Assembly (NCBI GenBank): GCA_002842195.1
Contig: PHCL01000099.1
Location: 1 to 5,941 of the forward strand
Source of the DNA: Betaproteobacteria bacterium HGW-Betaproteobacteria-20
GTDB taxonomy: Bacteria > Pseudomonadota > Gammaproteobacteria > Burkholderiales > Methylophilaceae
Direction of reading: 5' to 3'
Length of the DNA: 5,941 nt
Shown here: positions 1 through 5,615 of the stretch, piece after piece
Layout: each line of letters starts with the position of its first letter
Numbering within the stretch: the stretch's first letter is position 1
Program-made: the position numbers and the translations under genes
Notes under the pieces: generated by a model
What the model was told of the DNA's origin: nothing
What the model saw: the letters and a program-made list of their open reading frames with translations, nothing else
The model's database searches: none

Positions 1-110
<110 letters not shown>

Positions 111-131
111 TTACAAAATTTTATTAACTAT

Positions 132-157
132 AAGTTTTATTGAAATTAATAAAACTT
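132..157 (-). repeat. Perfect inverted repeat (hairpin) in the tuf leader
   Basis: A perfect 10-bp inverted repeat (AAGTTTTATT / AATAAAACTT) with a 6-nt loop lies in the 116-nt stretch between tRNA-Thr(GGU) and the tuf start codon. The stem has only two G-C pairs and no T-run follows it on the minus strand, so it is a poor intrinsic terminator. More likely roles are an mRNA 5' structure or a processing site separating the tRNA part of the transcript from the tuf mRNA; these are inferences. A lone TATAAA on the minus strand at 170-165 could be a -10 for a separate tuf promoter, but no convincing -35 stands at the right distance. Confidence 0.55.
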
Positions 158-214
158 GTACAAATTTATACTGCTTAAAAAGTACTTAAATTAAAACATA
201 TTCAAAACAAGTCG

Positions 215-289
<75 letters not shown>

Positions 290-323
290 GCTTAATCATT
301 AACACGCCTTGCAATCTCATGCT

Positions 324-399
324 TGGAGCGGGCGACGAGGCTCGAACTCGCGACATTCAGTTTGGAAAACTGAAGCTCTACCAACTGAGCTACACCCGC
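324..399 (-). tRNA. glyT: tRNA-Gly(UCC)
   Basis: The 76-nt gene includes encoded CCA (complement of 326-324). The acceptor stem GCGGGTG/CGCCCGC has one G-U pair, and the discriminator base is U as expected for bacterial tRNA-Gly. The anticodon stem-loop is TCAGT-TTTCCAA-ACTGA with anticodon UCC (reads GGA/GGG). The T loop is the standard TTCGAGC. It is the third tRNA of the block, 34 nt before tRNA-Thr(GGU), and is equivalent to E. coli glyT. Confidence 0.96.
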
Positions 400-477
400 G
401 CATTGTCTATCTAAACCATCGCCTACAGGCTCTAACCATTTCTACTACATTTTACAAATCGCTATATATTACAAATA

Positions 478-563
<86 letters not shown>

Positions 564-577
564 AAACTGAACCCGCG

Positions 578-606
578 ATTATGCTGAAAATTTGACTGAC
601 TGTCAA
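578..606 (-). promoter_or_regulatory. Strong sigma70-type promoter inside the tRNA cluster, with GC-rich discriminator
   Basis: On the minus strand a perfect -35 TTGACA (606-601) is separated by exactly 17 bp from a -10 CATAAT (583-578, five of six consensus). It is followed by the discriminator CGCGGGT and, within about 15 nt, the 5' end of tRNA-Tyr. GC-rich discriminators are typical of growth-rate- and ppGpp-controlled stable-RNA promoters. It would drive tRNA-Tyr, tRNA-Gly, tRNA-Thr(GGU) and tuf independently of tRNA-Thr(UGU). A 7-bp inverted repeat (590-608, ATTTGAC/GTCAAAT, 5-nt loop) covers the -35 and could be an operator or a weak hairpin in read-through RNA. Confidence 0.7.
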
Positions 607-635
607 ATGTATCAAAGGGTAAATGTTGCAGAATT

Positions 636-711
636 TGGTGCCGGATGTCGGAATCGAACTGACGACCTTCGCATTACAAGTGCGCTGCTCTACCAACTGA
701 GCTAATCCGGC
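636..711 (-). tRNA. thrU: tRNA-Thr(UGU)
   Basis: The 76-nt gene includes encoded CCA (complement of 638-636). The acceptor stem is GCCGGAT/ATCCGGC, the D-arm is GCTC-AGTTGGTA-GAGC, and the anticodon loop is CTTGTAA with anticodon UGU (reads ACA and ACG). The T loop is the standard TTCGATT. It is the first tRNA of the operon, in the position of E. coli thrU. The 72-nt spacer to tRNA-Tyr holds the internal promoter. Confidence 0.96.
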
Positions 712-728
712 GTTTATTTGAGTTGCGT

Positions 729-757
729 ATTATACTGATTTTTTGAAAAAAGGTAAG
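729..757 (-). promoter_or_regulatory. Putative promoter of the tRNA-Thr(UGU)-tuf operon
   Basis: A consensus -10 TATAAT (734-729) lies 17 bp before the 5' end of tRNA-Thr(UGU), giving an expected leader of roughly 10 nt, as usual for tRNA operons. The -35 is poor: CTTACC (757-752) at 17-bp spacing, or TTACCT (756-751) at 16 bp, each matching three of six bases. The -35 region abuts the sspB stop codon. The ten bases TATAATACGC recur exactly in the putative petA promoter. Confidence 0.5.
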
Positions 758-766
758 CTACTTTAC
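746..766 (-). terminator. Possible weak intrinsic terminator at the end of sspB
   Basis: On the minus strand GTAAAG-TAG-CTTAC can fold into a 5-bp stem with one bulged A. It is followed by C and six T residues (751-746). The loop is the sspB stop codon itself. The stem is short, so termination would be inefficient at best. It overlaps the -35 region of the tRNA promoter, so read-through of the pet-ssp transcript into the tRNA genes is plausible. Confidence 0.3.
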
Positions 767-1183
767 GATTGTTAATGTAGGTTTTTTATTATTTGTTAGT
801 TTAATCGCTTCAGTAGCATCTTGTGGCACTTGCTCATTAACATCTTTTAGCGCCGAACCCACTGGTGGAGCTTCAATTTCAAAAAACATGCCTTGACCAT
901 TTTCACGCGCAAACAAGCCTTTTACAGCATACATAGGCACATACAGATTTTGTGAAACACCACCAAAACGCGCAGAAAATGTAATGGCTTCATTGTCTAT
1001 CTGCAAATCTTTAGTGGCAGTATAGTTTAGATTAAGTACAATTTCGCCATTTTTCACATAGCCCATCGGTACGCGCGTTTGGCTATCTACAGCAACCAGC
1101 AAATGTGGAGTACAGCCATTATCTACGCACCATTCATGTATGGCACGCAGCATATAAGGCTTAGTGGATGTAAGTTCTGACAT
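758..1183 (-). CDS. sspB: SspB, ClpXP protease specificity-enhancing factor
   Basis: This 141-residue protein belongs to the SspB adaptor family, which tethers ssrA-tagged peptides from stalled ribosomes (and, in other bacteria, some regulators) to ClpX for degradation. The N-terminus STKPYMLRAIHEWCVDNG (about 6-23) is the first helix of the dimeric substrate-binding fold, which runs to about residue 105 and includes VPMGYVKNGEIVLNLN (38-53) and FGGVSQNLYVP (73-83). A polar linker follows (about 106-134). The protein ends PTLTIVK (135-141), matching the C-terminal ClpX-binding motif, LRVVK in E. coli. The linker is shorter than in E. coli SspB (165 aa). The ATG at 1183 lies 28 nt after the sspA stop and lacks a clear Shine-Dalgarno sequence, so it probably depends on sspA translation. 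sspA-sspB is the classical gene pair. Confidence 0.95.
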   Translation of the reverse strand: MSELTSTKPYMLRAIHEWCVDNGCTPHLLVAVDSQTRVPMGYVKNGEIVLNLNYTATKDLQIDNEAITFSARFGGVSQNLYVPMYAVKGLFARENGQGMFFEIEAPPVGSALKDVNEQVPQDATEAIKLTNNKKPTLTIVK

Positions 1184-1211
1184 TTAATTTTCAGCTTATA
1201 GTGATTGAAAG

Positions 1212-1811
1212 CTACTTACGCATCACTTTCTCTGACGGTGTCATAGCCTCAGCATACAAAGGTCTTGAAAACAAACGCTCTGCATACTTCAATATTGGCG
1301 CCGCTTGATTCTGCAACTCAATGCCATAGTGGCCTAAGCGCCATAATAGCGGTGTTACTGCTACATCCAGCATTGAATAATCATCGCCCAACAAATAGTT
1401 TTGCTTAGAAAAGATAGGTACTAATTGCGTTAAATTATCGCGAATAGTAATACGCGCTTTATCAGCTTTTGCATCATCACCAGATTCAATGTCTTTAATA
1501 TGATCAAACAGCTCTTTTTCAAAGTTATATAAAAATAATCTTGCGCGCGCGCGCATAACCGGATCTGGCGGCATCAACTGCGGATGTGGAAAACGCTCAT
1601 CAATATATTCATTGATAATATTAGCTTCTGACAACACTAAGTCACGCTCAACCAAAACCGGCACCTGATTGTAAGGATTGATTACCGCCAGGTCTTCAGG
1701 CTTATTGGCAAGATCAACATCGATCACTTGAAAGTCCATACCTTTTTCAAACAAAACAATGCGGCAACGGTGGCTATAGGGATCTGTTGTCCCCGAATAA
1801 AGAGTCATCAT
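1212..1811 (-). CDS. sspA: SspA, stringent starvation protein A (RNA polymerase-associated, GST fold)
   Basis: This 199-residue SspA has a glutathione-S-transferase-like fold but the family is not a working GST. In E. coli SspA binds RNA polymerase and alters promoter choice under starvation and acid stress. The thioredoxin-like domain begins MMTLYSGTTDPYSHRCRIVL (1-20) and contains NQVPVLV (48-54) and the SEANIINEYIDERFPHP stretch (61-77). Pro-His-Pro at 75-77 corresponds to the E. coli surface pocket (PHP, 84-86) needed for SspA activity. The all-helical C-terminal domain follows, with YLLGDDYSMLDVAVTPLLWR (139-158). Two ATG codons stand in tandem. I chose the first, which begins 1 nt after the petC stop and is nearer to an AAGGA some 11 nt upstream, so translation is probably coupled to petC. 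Codons 85-91 lie in a 15-bp alternating GC-rich tract. Confidence 0.96.
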   Translation of the reverse strand: MMTLYSGTTDPYSHRCRIVLFEKGMDFQVIDVDLANKPEDLAVINPYNQVPVLVERDLVLSEANIINEYIDERFPHPQLMPPDPVMRARARLFLYNFEKELFDHIKDIESGDDAKADKARITIRDNLTQLVPIFSKQNYLLGDDYSMLDVAVTPLLWRLGHYGIELQNQAAPILKYAERLFSRPLYAEAMTPSEKVMRK

Positions 1812-1812
1812 G

Positions 1813-2535
1813 TTAGTGTATATCCTTCCAATAGGCTTTTTTGAGCTTGTAAGTAAGCACTAACAATACTCCTAAAAACAGTAATACAAACCAGCCCATG
1901 CGATTGCGCTGTTGTTTTGCAGGTTCGGCCATAAAAGCCATGAAGTTAGTTAAATCGCCAGCCAAAGCATCATACTCAGCGACTGACATTTTTCCTGGCT
2001 TAGTTAGCGTCAGTTCATGCGTTTCTTGATTCAAGGTTTGCTCACCTTGAAGTTCATATAACGCATGCGGCATTGATACTTTACAAGACAGCGGATCAAA
2101 CACGCAGTTGCCCCAACCAGAAGCACTCGTATCATCACGGTAAAAACTACGCAAATAGGTATAAACCCAATCTGCACCTCGAGCGCGAACTTCTACTGAT
2201 AAATCAGGTGGCGCAACACCAAACCATTTTTTTGCGTCGGCTTTATTGAGAGCCACTTTCATGGTATCGCCTACTTTATCGCCAGCAAATAGCAAGTTAT
2301 CTTTAATTTGCTGCTCTGTTAGACCGATTTCTAACAGGCGGTTATAGCGCATATAATTCGCACTATGGCAATTTAAACAGCTATTCACGAAGGTACGTGC
2401 GCCACGTTGCAAGGACTGCTGATTAGACACATCTATGGGTGCTTTGTCCAAATGCAAGCCCTCACCGGCAAAGGTTAGCATCGGTAAAAATGCTAAAACG
2501 AATAAAACTTTTTTCATTATATTGTTAGTTTTCAT
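1813..2535 (-). CDS. petC: Cytochrome c1 of the cytochrome bc1 complex
   Basis: This is the 240-residue c-type haem subunit of ubiquinol:cytochrome c reductase. It takes electrons from the Rieske cluster and passes them to soluble cytochrome c on the periplasmic side. A Sec signal peptide is visible (KKVLFVLAFLPMLTFA, about 8-23), then the haem-binding CLNCH (C53, C56, H57) within RTFVNSCLNCHSANYMRYNR. APPDLS is at 108-113, the sixth ligand is probably Met155 in MPHALYELQG, and the C-terminal anchor GWFVLLFLGVLLVLTYKLKK spans 214-233. Two extra cysteines, C144 and C151, flank the segment just before Met155. The ATG at 2535 is 5 nt past the petB stop with GGGA overlapping that stop, so coupling is likely. 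An internal ATG (Met7) would give a more typical signal peptide but has no Shine-Dalgarno sequence. Confidence 0.97.
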   Translation of the reverse strand: MKTNNIMKKVLFVLAFLPMLTFAGEGLHLDKAPIDVSNQQSLQRGARTFVNSCLNCHSANYMRYNRLLEIGLTEQQIKDNLLFAGDKVGDTMKVALNKADAKKWFGVAPPDLSVEVRARGADWVYTYLRSFYRDDTSASGWGNCVFDPLSCKVSMPHALYELQGEQTLNQETHELTLTKPGKMSVAEYDALAGDLTNFMAFMAEPAKQQRNRMGWFVLLFLGVLLVLTYKLKKAYWKDIH

Positions 2536-2540
2536 GGCAC

Positions 2541-3896
2541 TTATCCCGTCACCCTTTCTGGCACTGCTGAGGTTTTGTCTTTTTTAGTGTACCAAGGCAT
2601 TAGAATAAAAAATGCAAAGTAAATAATGGTGAAAATACGTGCAACCACTGTTGCGCGCTCTGCATTACCCAGCCAGGCACCAAACTGACCCCATACATTT
2701 GAAGGCTCGGTGCCAAGATAGCCCAGCACAACAAAGCTCACCACAAATGCGGCCAACCATTTTTTATAAAGCGTGCCGCGGTAACGTATAGATTTTACAG
2801 GGCTTTTATCCAGCCACGGTAGCAACGCAAACATCATTACAGACAAGCCCATCGCGGCTACGCCAGGGAATAACGATGGCGGAATCCCCAGCAAACCAAT
2901 ACCTGGAAACGGAGGCACTGCACGTAAAATTGAATAATACGGCGTGAAATACCATACCGGTGCAATGTGTACTGGCGTTACCAATGGATTAGCTGGCACA
3001 AAATTATTGGCTTCCAGGAAGTAACCGCCCATTTCAGGCGCAAAAAATATAATTGCCGAAAACACCATCAAAAACACCACTACAGCCACAATATCTTTTA
3101 CCGTGTAATAAGGATGAAAAGGAATACCATCCAATGGAATGCCTGTTTTCTTGTCTTTTAATTTTTTAATTTCCACGCCGTCCGGATTATTTGAACCCAC
3201 TTCATGTAACGCAATTAAATGCGCTGCCACCAAACCCACCAGCACAAAGGGTAAAGCAATCACATGAAAAGCAAAGAAGCGGTTTAACGTAGCATCTGAC
3301 ACTAAATAATCGCCACGCAACCATTCAGAAACATCAGGGCCAATGAACGGAATTGCTGAAAACAGATTCACAATCACCTGCGCGCCCCAGTATGACATTT
3401 GACCCCAAGGCAACAGATAACCAAAGAATGCTTCACCCATCAAGCATAAAAATATGCCTACCCCAAACAGCCAAATCAGCTCACGCGGATTACGATATGA
3501 GCCATAAATAATACCGCGGAACATATGCATATAAATCACTAAAAAGAACATCGATGCGCCGGTGGAGTGCATATAGCGAATTAGCCAACCCCACGGCACA
3601 TCGCGCATAATATATTCTACCGAGGCAAACGCTAACTCTGCGTCCGGCTTGTAGTGCATGGTTAAGAAAATACCCGTTACAATTTGCAGCACCAGCACCA
3701 ATAACGATAATGAGCCAAAAAAGTACCAGAAGTTAAAGTTTTTGGGTGCGTAGTATTCAGTTAAATGGGCTTTGATATTACTGGTAAGCGGAAAACGCTC
3801 ATCCACCCAATTGACGGTGTCATCTAAAACCTTCACCCATACTGACTTGCCTTCATTTGTCACAGTTTTATTTGTCATGGCTTGTTTATCCGTCAT
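2541..3896 (-). CDS. petB: Cytochrome b of the cytochrome bc1 complex
   Basis: This is the 451-residue di-haem membrane subunit that oxidises ubiquinol at Qo and reduces quinone at Qi, driving the Q cycle. Eight membrane helices can be placed: about 55-80, 105-129, 140-163, 205-231, 266-286, 342-361, 379-395 and 417-436. Haem ligands are H110/H124 in helix B (14 apart) and H211/H226 in helix D (15 apart). The Qo motif is PVWY (313-316) in HIAPVWYFTPYYSILRAVPP, the beta/gammaproteobacterial variant of PEWY. HEVGSNNPDG (231-240) is also typical. It is a full-length, single-polypeptide cytochrome b (not split as in b6f), with a polar N-terminal extension of about 30 residues before helix A. The ATG at 3896 is 2 nt past the petA stop with AGAAGG about 8 nt upstream; a second ATG (Met7) lacks one. 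Confidence 0.98.
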   Translation of the reverse strand: MTDKQAMTNKTVTNEGKSVWVKVLDDTVNWVDERFPLTSNIKAHLTEYYAPKNFNFWYFFGSLSLLVLVLQIVTGIFLTMHYKPDAELAFASVEYIMRDVPWGWLIRYMHSTGASMFFLVIYMHMFRGIIYGSYRNPRELIWLFGVGIFLCLMGEAFFGYLLPWGQMSYWGAQVIVNLFSAIPFIGPDVSEWLRGDYLVSDATLNRFFAFHVIALPFVLVGLVAAHLIALHEVGSNNPDGVEIKKLKDKKTGIPLDGIPFHPYYTVKDIVAVVVFLMVFSAIIFFAPEMGGYFLEANNFVPANPLVTPVHIAPVWYFTPYYSILRAVPPFPGIGLLGIPPSLFPGVAAMGLSVMMFALLPWLDKSPVKSIRYRGTLYKKWLAAFVVSFVVLGYLGTEPSNVWGQFGAWLGNAERATVVARIFTIIYFAFFILMPWYTKKDKTSAVPERVTG

Positions 3897-3898
3897 GA

Positions 3899-4528
3899 TT
3901 AGACCTTCTCTTTGGTATCAACACCAATAAGCAAGGTATTTTCAGTTAAATATTGATACGGCGGCACTACTAAATTGATTGGCGCTGGCGAACCCTTAAA
4001 CACGCGACCAGCCAAATCAAACTTAGAACCGTGACATGGACAGAAGAAACCACCTGACCAATTTTCACCCATATCACCCTTGGCTTGTAGCTTGGCAGTT
4101 GGGGAGCATCCCAAATGTGTGCAAATGCCGACAATAACCGCCAAGTTAGGTTTAAGCGAGCGGTCTGCATTTTTACAATAGCTGGGTTGCTGCGAAACTA
4201 CATCACTCTCTGGATCGGTCAACTGATCGTTTGATTTATGCAACTCTGCCGTCATTTCATCGGTGCGGTTAATAATCCACACAGGTTTACCCCGCCACTC
4301 CACGGTAACCATTGTGCCTGGCGCTATTTTGCTTACATCCACTTCAACTGGCGCACCAGCAGCTTTTGCTCGCTCGCTCGGTGTCATACTCAATACAAAT
4401 GGCACGGCAGCGGCCGCACAACCAACTGCACCCACCGCTGACGTAGCGATTAAAAAATTACGTTTTTCTAAATCCACCACATTGAGCTGTGAACTAGCTT
4501 GATGCTTGCCATCATGATTGTCTGACAT
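3899..4528 (-). CDS. petA: Rieske [2Fe-2S] iron-sulfur subunit of the cytochrome bc1 complex
   Basis: This 209-residue ubiquinol-cytochrome c reductase iron-sulfur subunit accepts the first electron from ubiquinol at Qo. The cluster motifs are CTHLGC (136-141; C136, H138) and CPCHGS (163-168; C163, H166), and C141/C165 form the conserved disulfide. The N-terminus resembles an uncleaved Tat signal-anchor, but the twin arginine is Lys22-Arg23 (LEKRNFLIAT), followed by a hydrophobic helix (about 27-47) and a flexible hinge (about 48-62, AKAAGAP). SYCKNADRS (117-124) and GSPAPINLVVPPY (179-191) are typical of proteobacterial Rieske proteins. The ATG at 4528 has AGAGGA at ideal distance. It is the first gene of petABC-sspAB, with a leader of about 150 nt to the proposed promoter. 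The assembled cluster-bearing protein would be exported by the Tat pathway. Confidence 0.98.
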   Translation of the reverse strand: MSDNHDGKHQASSQLNVVDLEKRNFLIATSAVGAVGCAAAAVPFVLSMTPSERAKAAGAPVEVDVSKIAPGTMVTVEWRGKPVWIINRTDEMTAELHKSNDQLTDPESDVVSQQPSYCKNADRSLKPNLAVIVGICTHLGCSPTAKLQAKGDMGENWSGGFFCPCHGSKFDLAGRVFKGSPAPINLVVPPYQYLTENTLLIGVDTKEKV

Positions 4529-4602
4529 AGTTTCCTCTTGAACGAATAAGCTTTACTTAAGAATTCTGGCCTACCCTTTTGGGGCTAGCTTTATTACTAG
4601 TA

Positions 4603-4630
4603 CTGATTAAAATTTCTGCTGATTAAAATT
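4603..4630. repeat. 12-bp direct repeat, 16-bp period, in the petA leader
   Basis: Two identical copies of CTGATTAAAATT (4603-4614 and 4619-4630, plus-strand reading) are separated by TTCT/TTCTG-like filler, giving a 16-bp repeat period. They lie about 50-75 nt downstream of the proposed petA -10 and about 75-100 nt upstream of the petA start. They could be tandem sites for a regulator or repeated elements in the leader RNA. I cannot match them to a known operator, and chance AT-rich repetition is possible. Confidence 0.5.
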
Positions 4631-4684
4631 GGTTTAATGCTCAAAAATGTACTGCAAACTACGCTGAAAATTACAAAGGCGCGT

Positions 4685-4713
4685 ATTATACAATTTTTAA
4701 TTATGAAATTAAA
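4685..4713 (-). promoter_or_regulatory. Putative petABC-sspAB promoter
   Basis: A consensus -10 TATAAT (4690-4685) sits in the 217-bp gap between the Nif3-family gene and petA. The -35 at 17-bp spacing is weak (TTTAAT, 4713-4708). The -10 is followed by ACGCGCC, a GC-rich stretch within otherwise AT-rich DNA. Start of transcription near 4678 would give a leader of about 150 nt with no ATG in it. A weak -35 often implies help from an activator, which is an inference. No terminator of the upstream gene is seen, so read-through is also possible. Confidence 0.5.
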
Positions 4714-4745
4714 GTTATATTTTATAAGTAACTGAAATAAAACAA

Positions 4746-5495
4746 TTAAACTGGATTTTTAATATCTATAAATACATGCTGCAAATTGAATTTTTCAGCC
4801 AGATGTTCACCCAATGCCTGCACGCCATAGCGTTCTGTTACGTGATGCCCGGCAGAAATATATGACACGCCAGATTCCAAAGCCTGGTGCGTGGTTTGCT
4901 CAGAAATCTCACCGCTAACAAACGCATCCACGCCCAGTTCAATCGCTGCATCCATATAACTTTGCGCAGCGCCTGTACACCAAGCTATTTTTTGCAGCAT
5001 TTTTTGCGGCTCGCCAATAACTAAAGGCGTACGCTGCAAGGTAGCCTCAATATGTGCAGAAAAATCTTGTAAATGCGTAGGCTTAGTTAAATCACCATAA
5101 GCAATTATGTCATTTTCGCCGGTAAAGCCCTTAAGCGTAATGCCCAGCTTACGGCCGAGCTGCACGTTATTGCCAAATTCGGCATGCGCATCCAAAGGTA
5201 AATGATAGGCCATTAAGTTGATGTCATTTTTTAGCAGAAAAGCCAATCTATTGCGCTTAATCCCGACCACTCTGGCATCTTCATTTCGCCAGAAATAGCC
5301 ATGATGCACCAAAATCAAATCCGCATTAGCTTGCTGCGCGGCTTCTAATAACGCCATACTCGCAGTCACGCCAGTCACAATTTTTCGAATTTCAGTTTTA
5401 CCTTCTACCTGTAACCCGTTTGGACAGTAATCGTTGAAACGTTCAACTTGCATGAGTTGTTGGGTATAATGTGCTAACTCATTGATTTTTACCAT
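4746..5495 (-). CDS. Nif3/YbgI-family dinuclear metal-centre hexameric protein
   Basis: This 249-residue Nif3-family protein (E. coli YbgI type, 247 aa) forms hexameric rings with a two-metal site; the physiological substrate is unsettled, and GTP cyclohydrolase I type 2 labels in databases are not well supported. Likely metal ligands are H64 and H65 in LVHHGYFW, D102 in YHLPLDAH, and H217 and E221 in AGHHVTERYG. Other family signatures are DYCPNGLQVEG (22-32), KIVTGVTAS (38-46), AWCTGAAQS (171-179) and FVSGEISEQT (192-201), ending in FIDIKNPV. I start at the ATG at 5495-5493, which has AAGG 8 nt upstream and fits the E. coli N-terminus. A TTG at 5534 would add 13 residues without a Shine-Dalgarno sequence. 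It lies upstream of petA on the same strand, a neighbourhood I recall from other betaproteobacteria. Confidence 0.95.
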   Translation of the reverse strand: MVKINELAHYTQQLMQVERFNDYCPNGLQVEGKTEIRKIVTGVTASMALLEAAQQANADLILVHHGYFWRNEDARVVGIKRNRLAFLLKNDINLMAYHLPLDAHAEFGNNVQLGRKLGITLKGFTGENDIIAYGDLTKPTHLQDFSAHIEATLQRTPLVIGEPQKMLQKIAWCTGAAQSYMDAAIELGVDAFVSGEISEQTTHQALESGVSYISAGHHVTERYGVQALGEHLAEKFNLQHVFIDIKNPV

Positions 5496-5523
5496 TTGCC
5501 GTACCTTTTTTATCGTTGCTGTA

Positions 5524-5553
5524 TTGATTTTCAATATATCGGACTGATATTAC
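5524..5553 (+). promoter_or_regulatory. Candidate promoter for the DegS-like protease gene
   Basis: TTGATT (5524-5529) and TATTAC (5548-5553), four of six matches each, are spaced 18 bp apart in the divergent intergenic region. A start near 5560 would leave a leader of about 55 nt before the ATG at 5616. The -35 lies in a 6-bp inverted repeat (TATTGA-TTT-TCAATA, 5522-5536). This is a by-eye match in AT-rich DNA and is weak evidence. Confidence 0.3.
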
Positions 5554-5575
5554 AACGCGAAGCTTTAATACTCAA
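5547..5575 (-). promoter_or_regulatory. Candidate promoter for the Nif3-family gene
   Basis: On the minus strand TTGAGT (5575-5570), a 17-bp spacer and TAATAT (5552-5547) form a four-of-six plus four-of-six sigma70 match about 50 bp upstream of the start codon. Its -10 coincides with the -10 proposed for the divergent protease gene, so the two promoters would compete for polymerase if both are real. Confidence 0.3.
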
Positions 5576-5615
5576 CTAACCAATACTTTATTCTGAAAAA
5601 CTGAAAACCACTACC

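Noticed and set aside
452..476. Two TTACAAAT copies 17 bp apart in the tRNA-Tyr/tRNA-Gly spacer
   Set aside because: Short AT-rich words in an AT-rich spacer, with no promoter or dyad nearby; chance is sufficient.
2967..3161. Plus-strand 64-codon open frame
   Set aside because: It is entirely antisense to petB, which is unmistakable; no Shine-Dalgarno sequence or protein family resemblance.
3970..4502. Three open frames overlapping petA in other frames or on the other strand
   Set aside because: All lie inside the Rieske gene, whose cluster motifs fix the true frame; the overlapping products resemble nothing.
4574..4588. CCCC-AAAA-GGGT hairpin in the petA leader as a terminator or attenuator
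   Set aside because: The stem is only three or four base pairs and no T-run follows.
4548..4604. Six 6-bp palindromes (AAGCTT, CTTAAG, GAATTC, GCTAGC, ACTAGT, AGTACT) within 57 bp, resembling a cloning polylinker
   Set aside because: The surroundings are a natural operon leader continuous with petA, no vector sequence is present, and some sites overlap each other. About one such site is expected here by chance, so it is odd, but I see no functional reading.
5496..5534. TTG start that would extend the Nif3-family protein by 13 residues
   Set aside because: No Shine-Dalgarno sequence before it, the added residues do not fit the family N-terminus, and the ATG at 5495 has a good AAGG.
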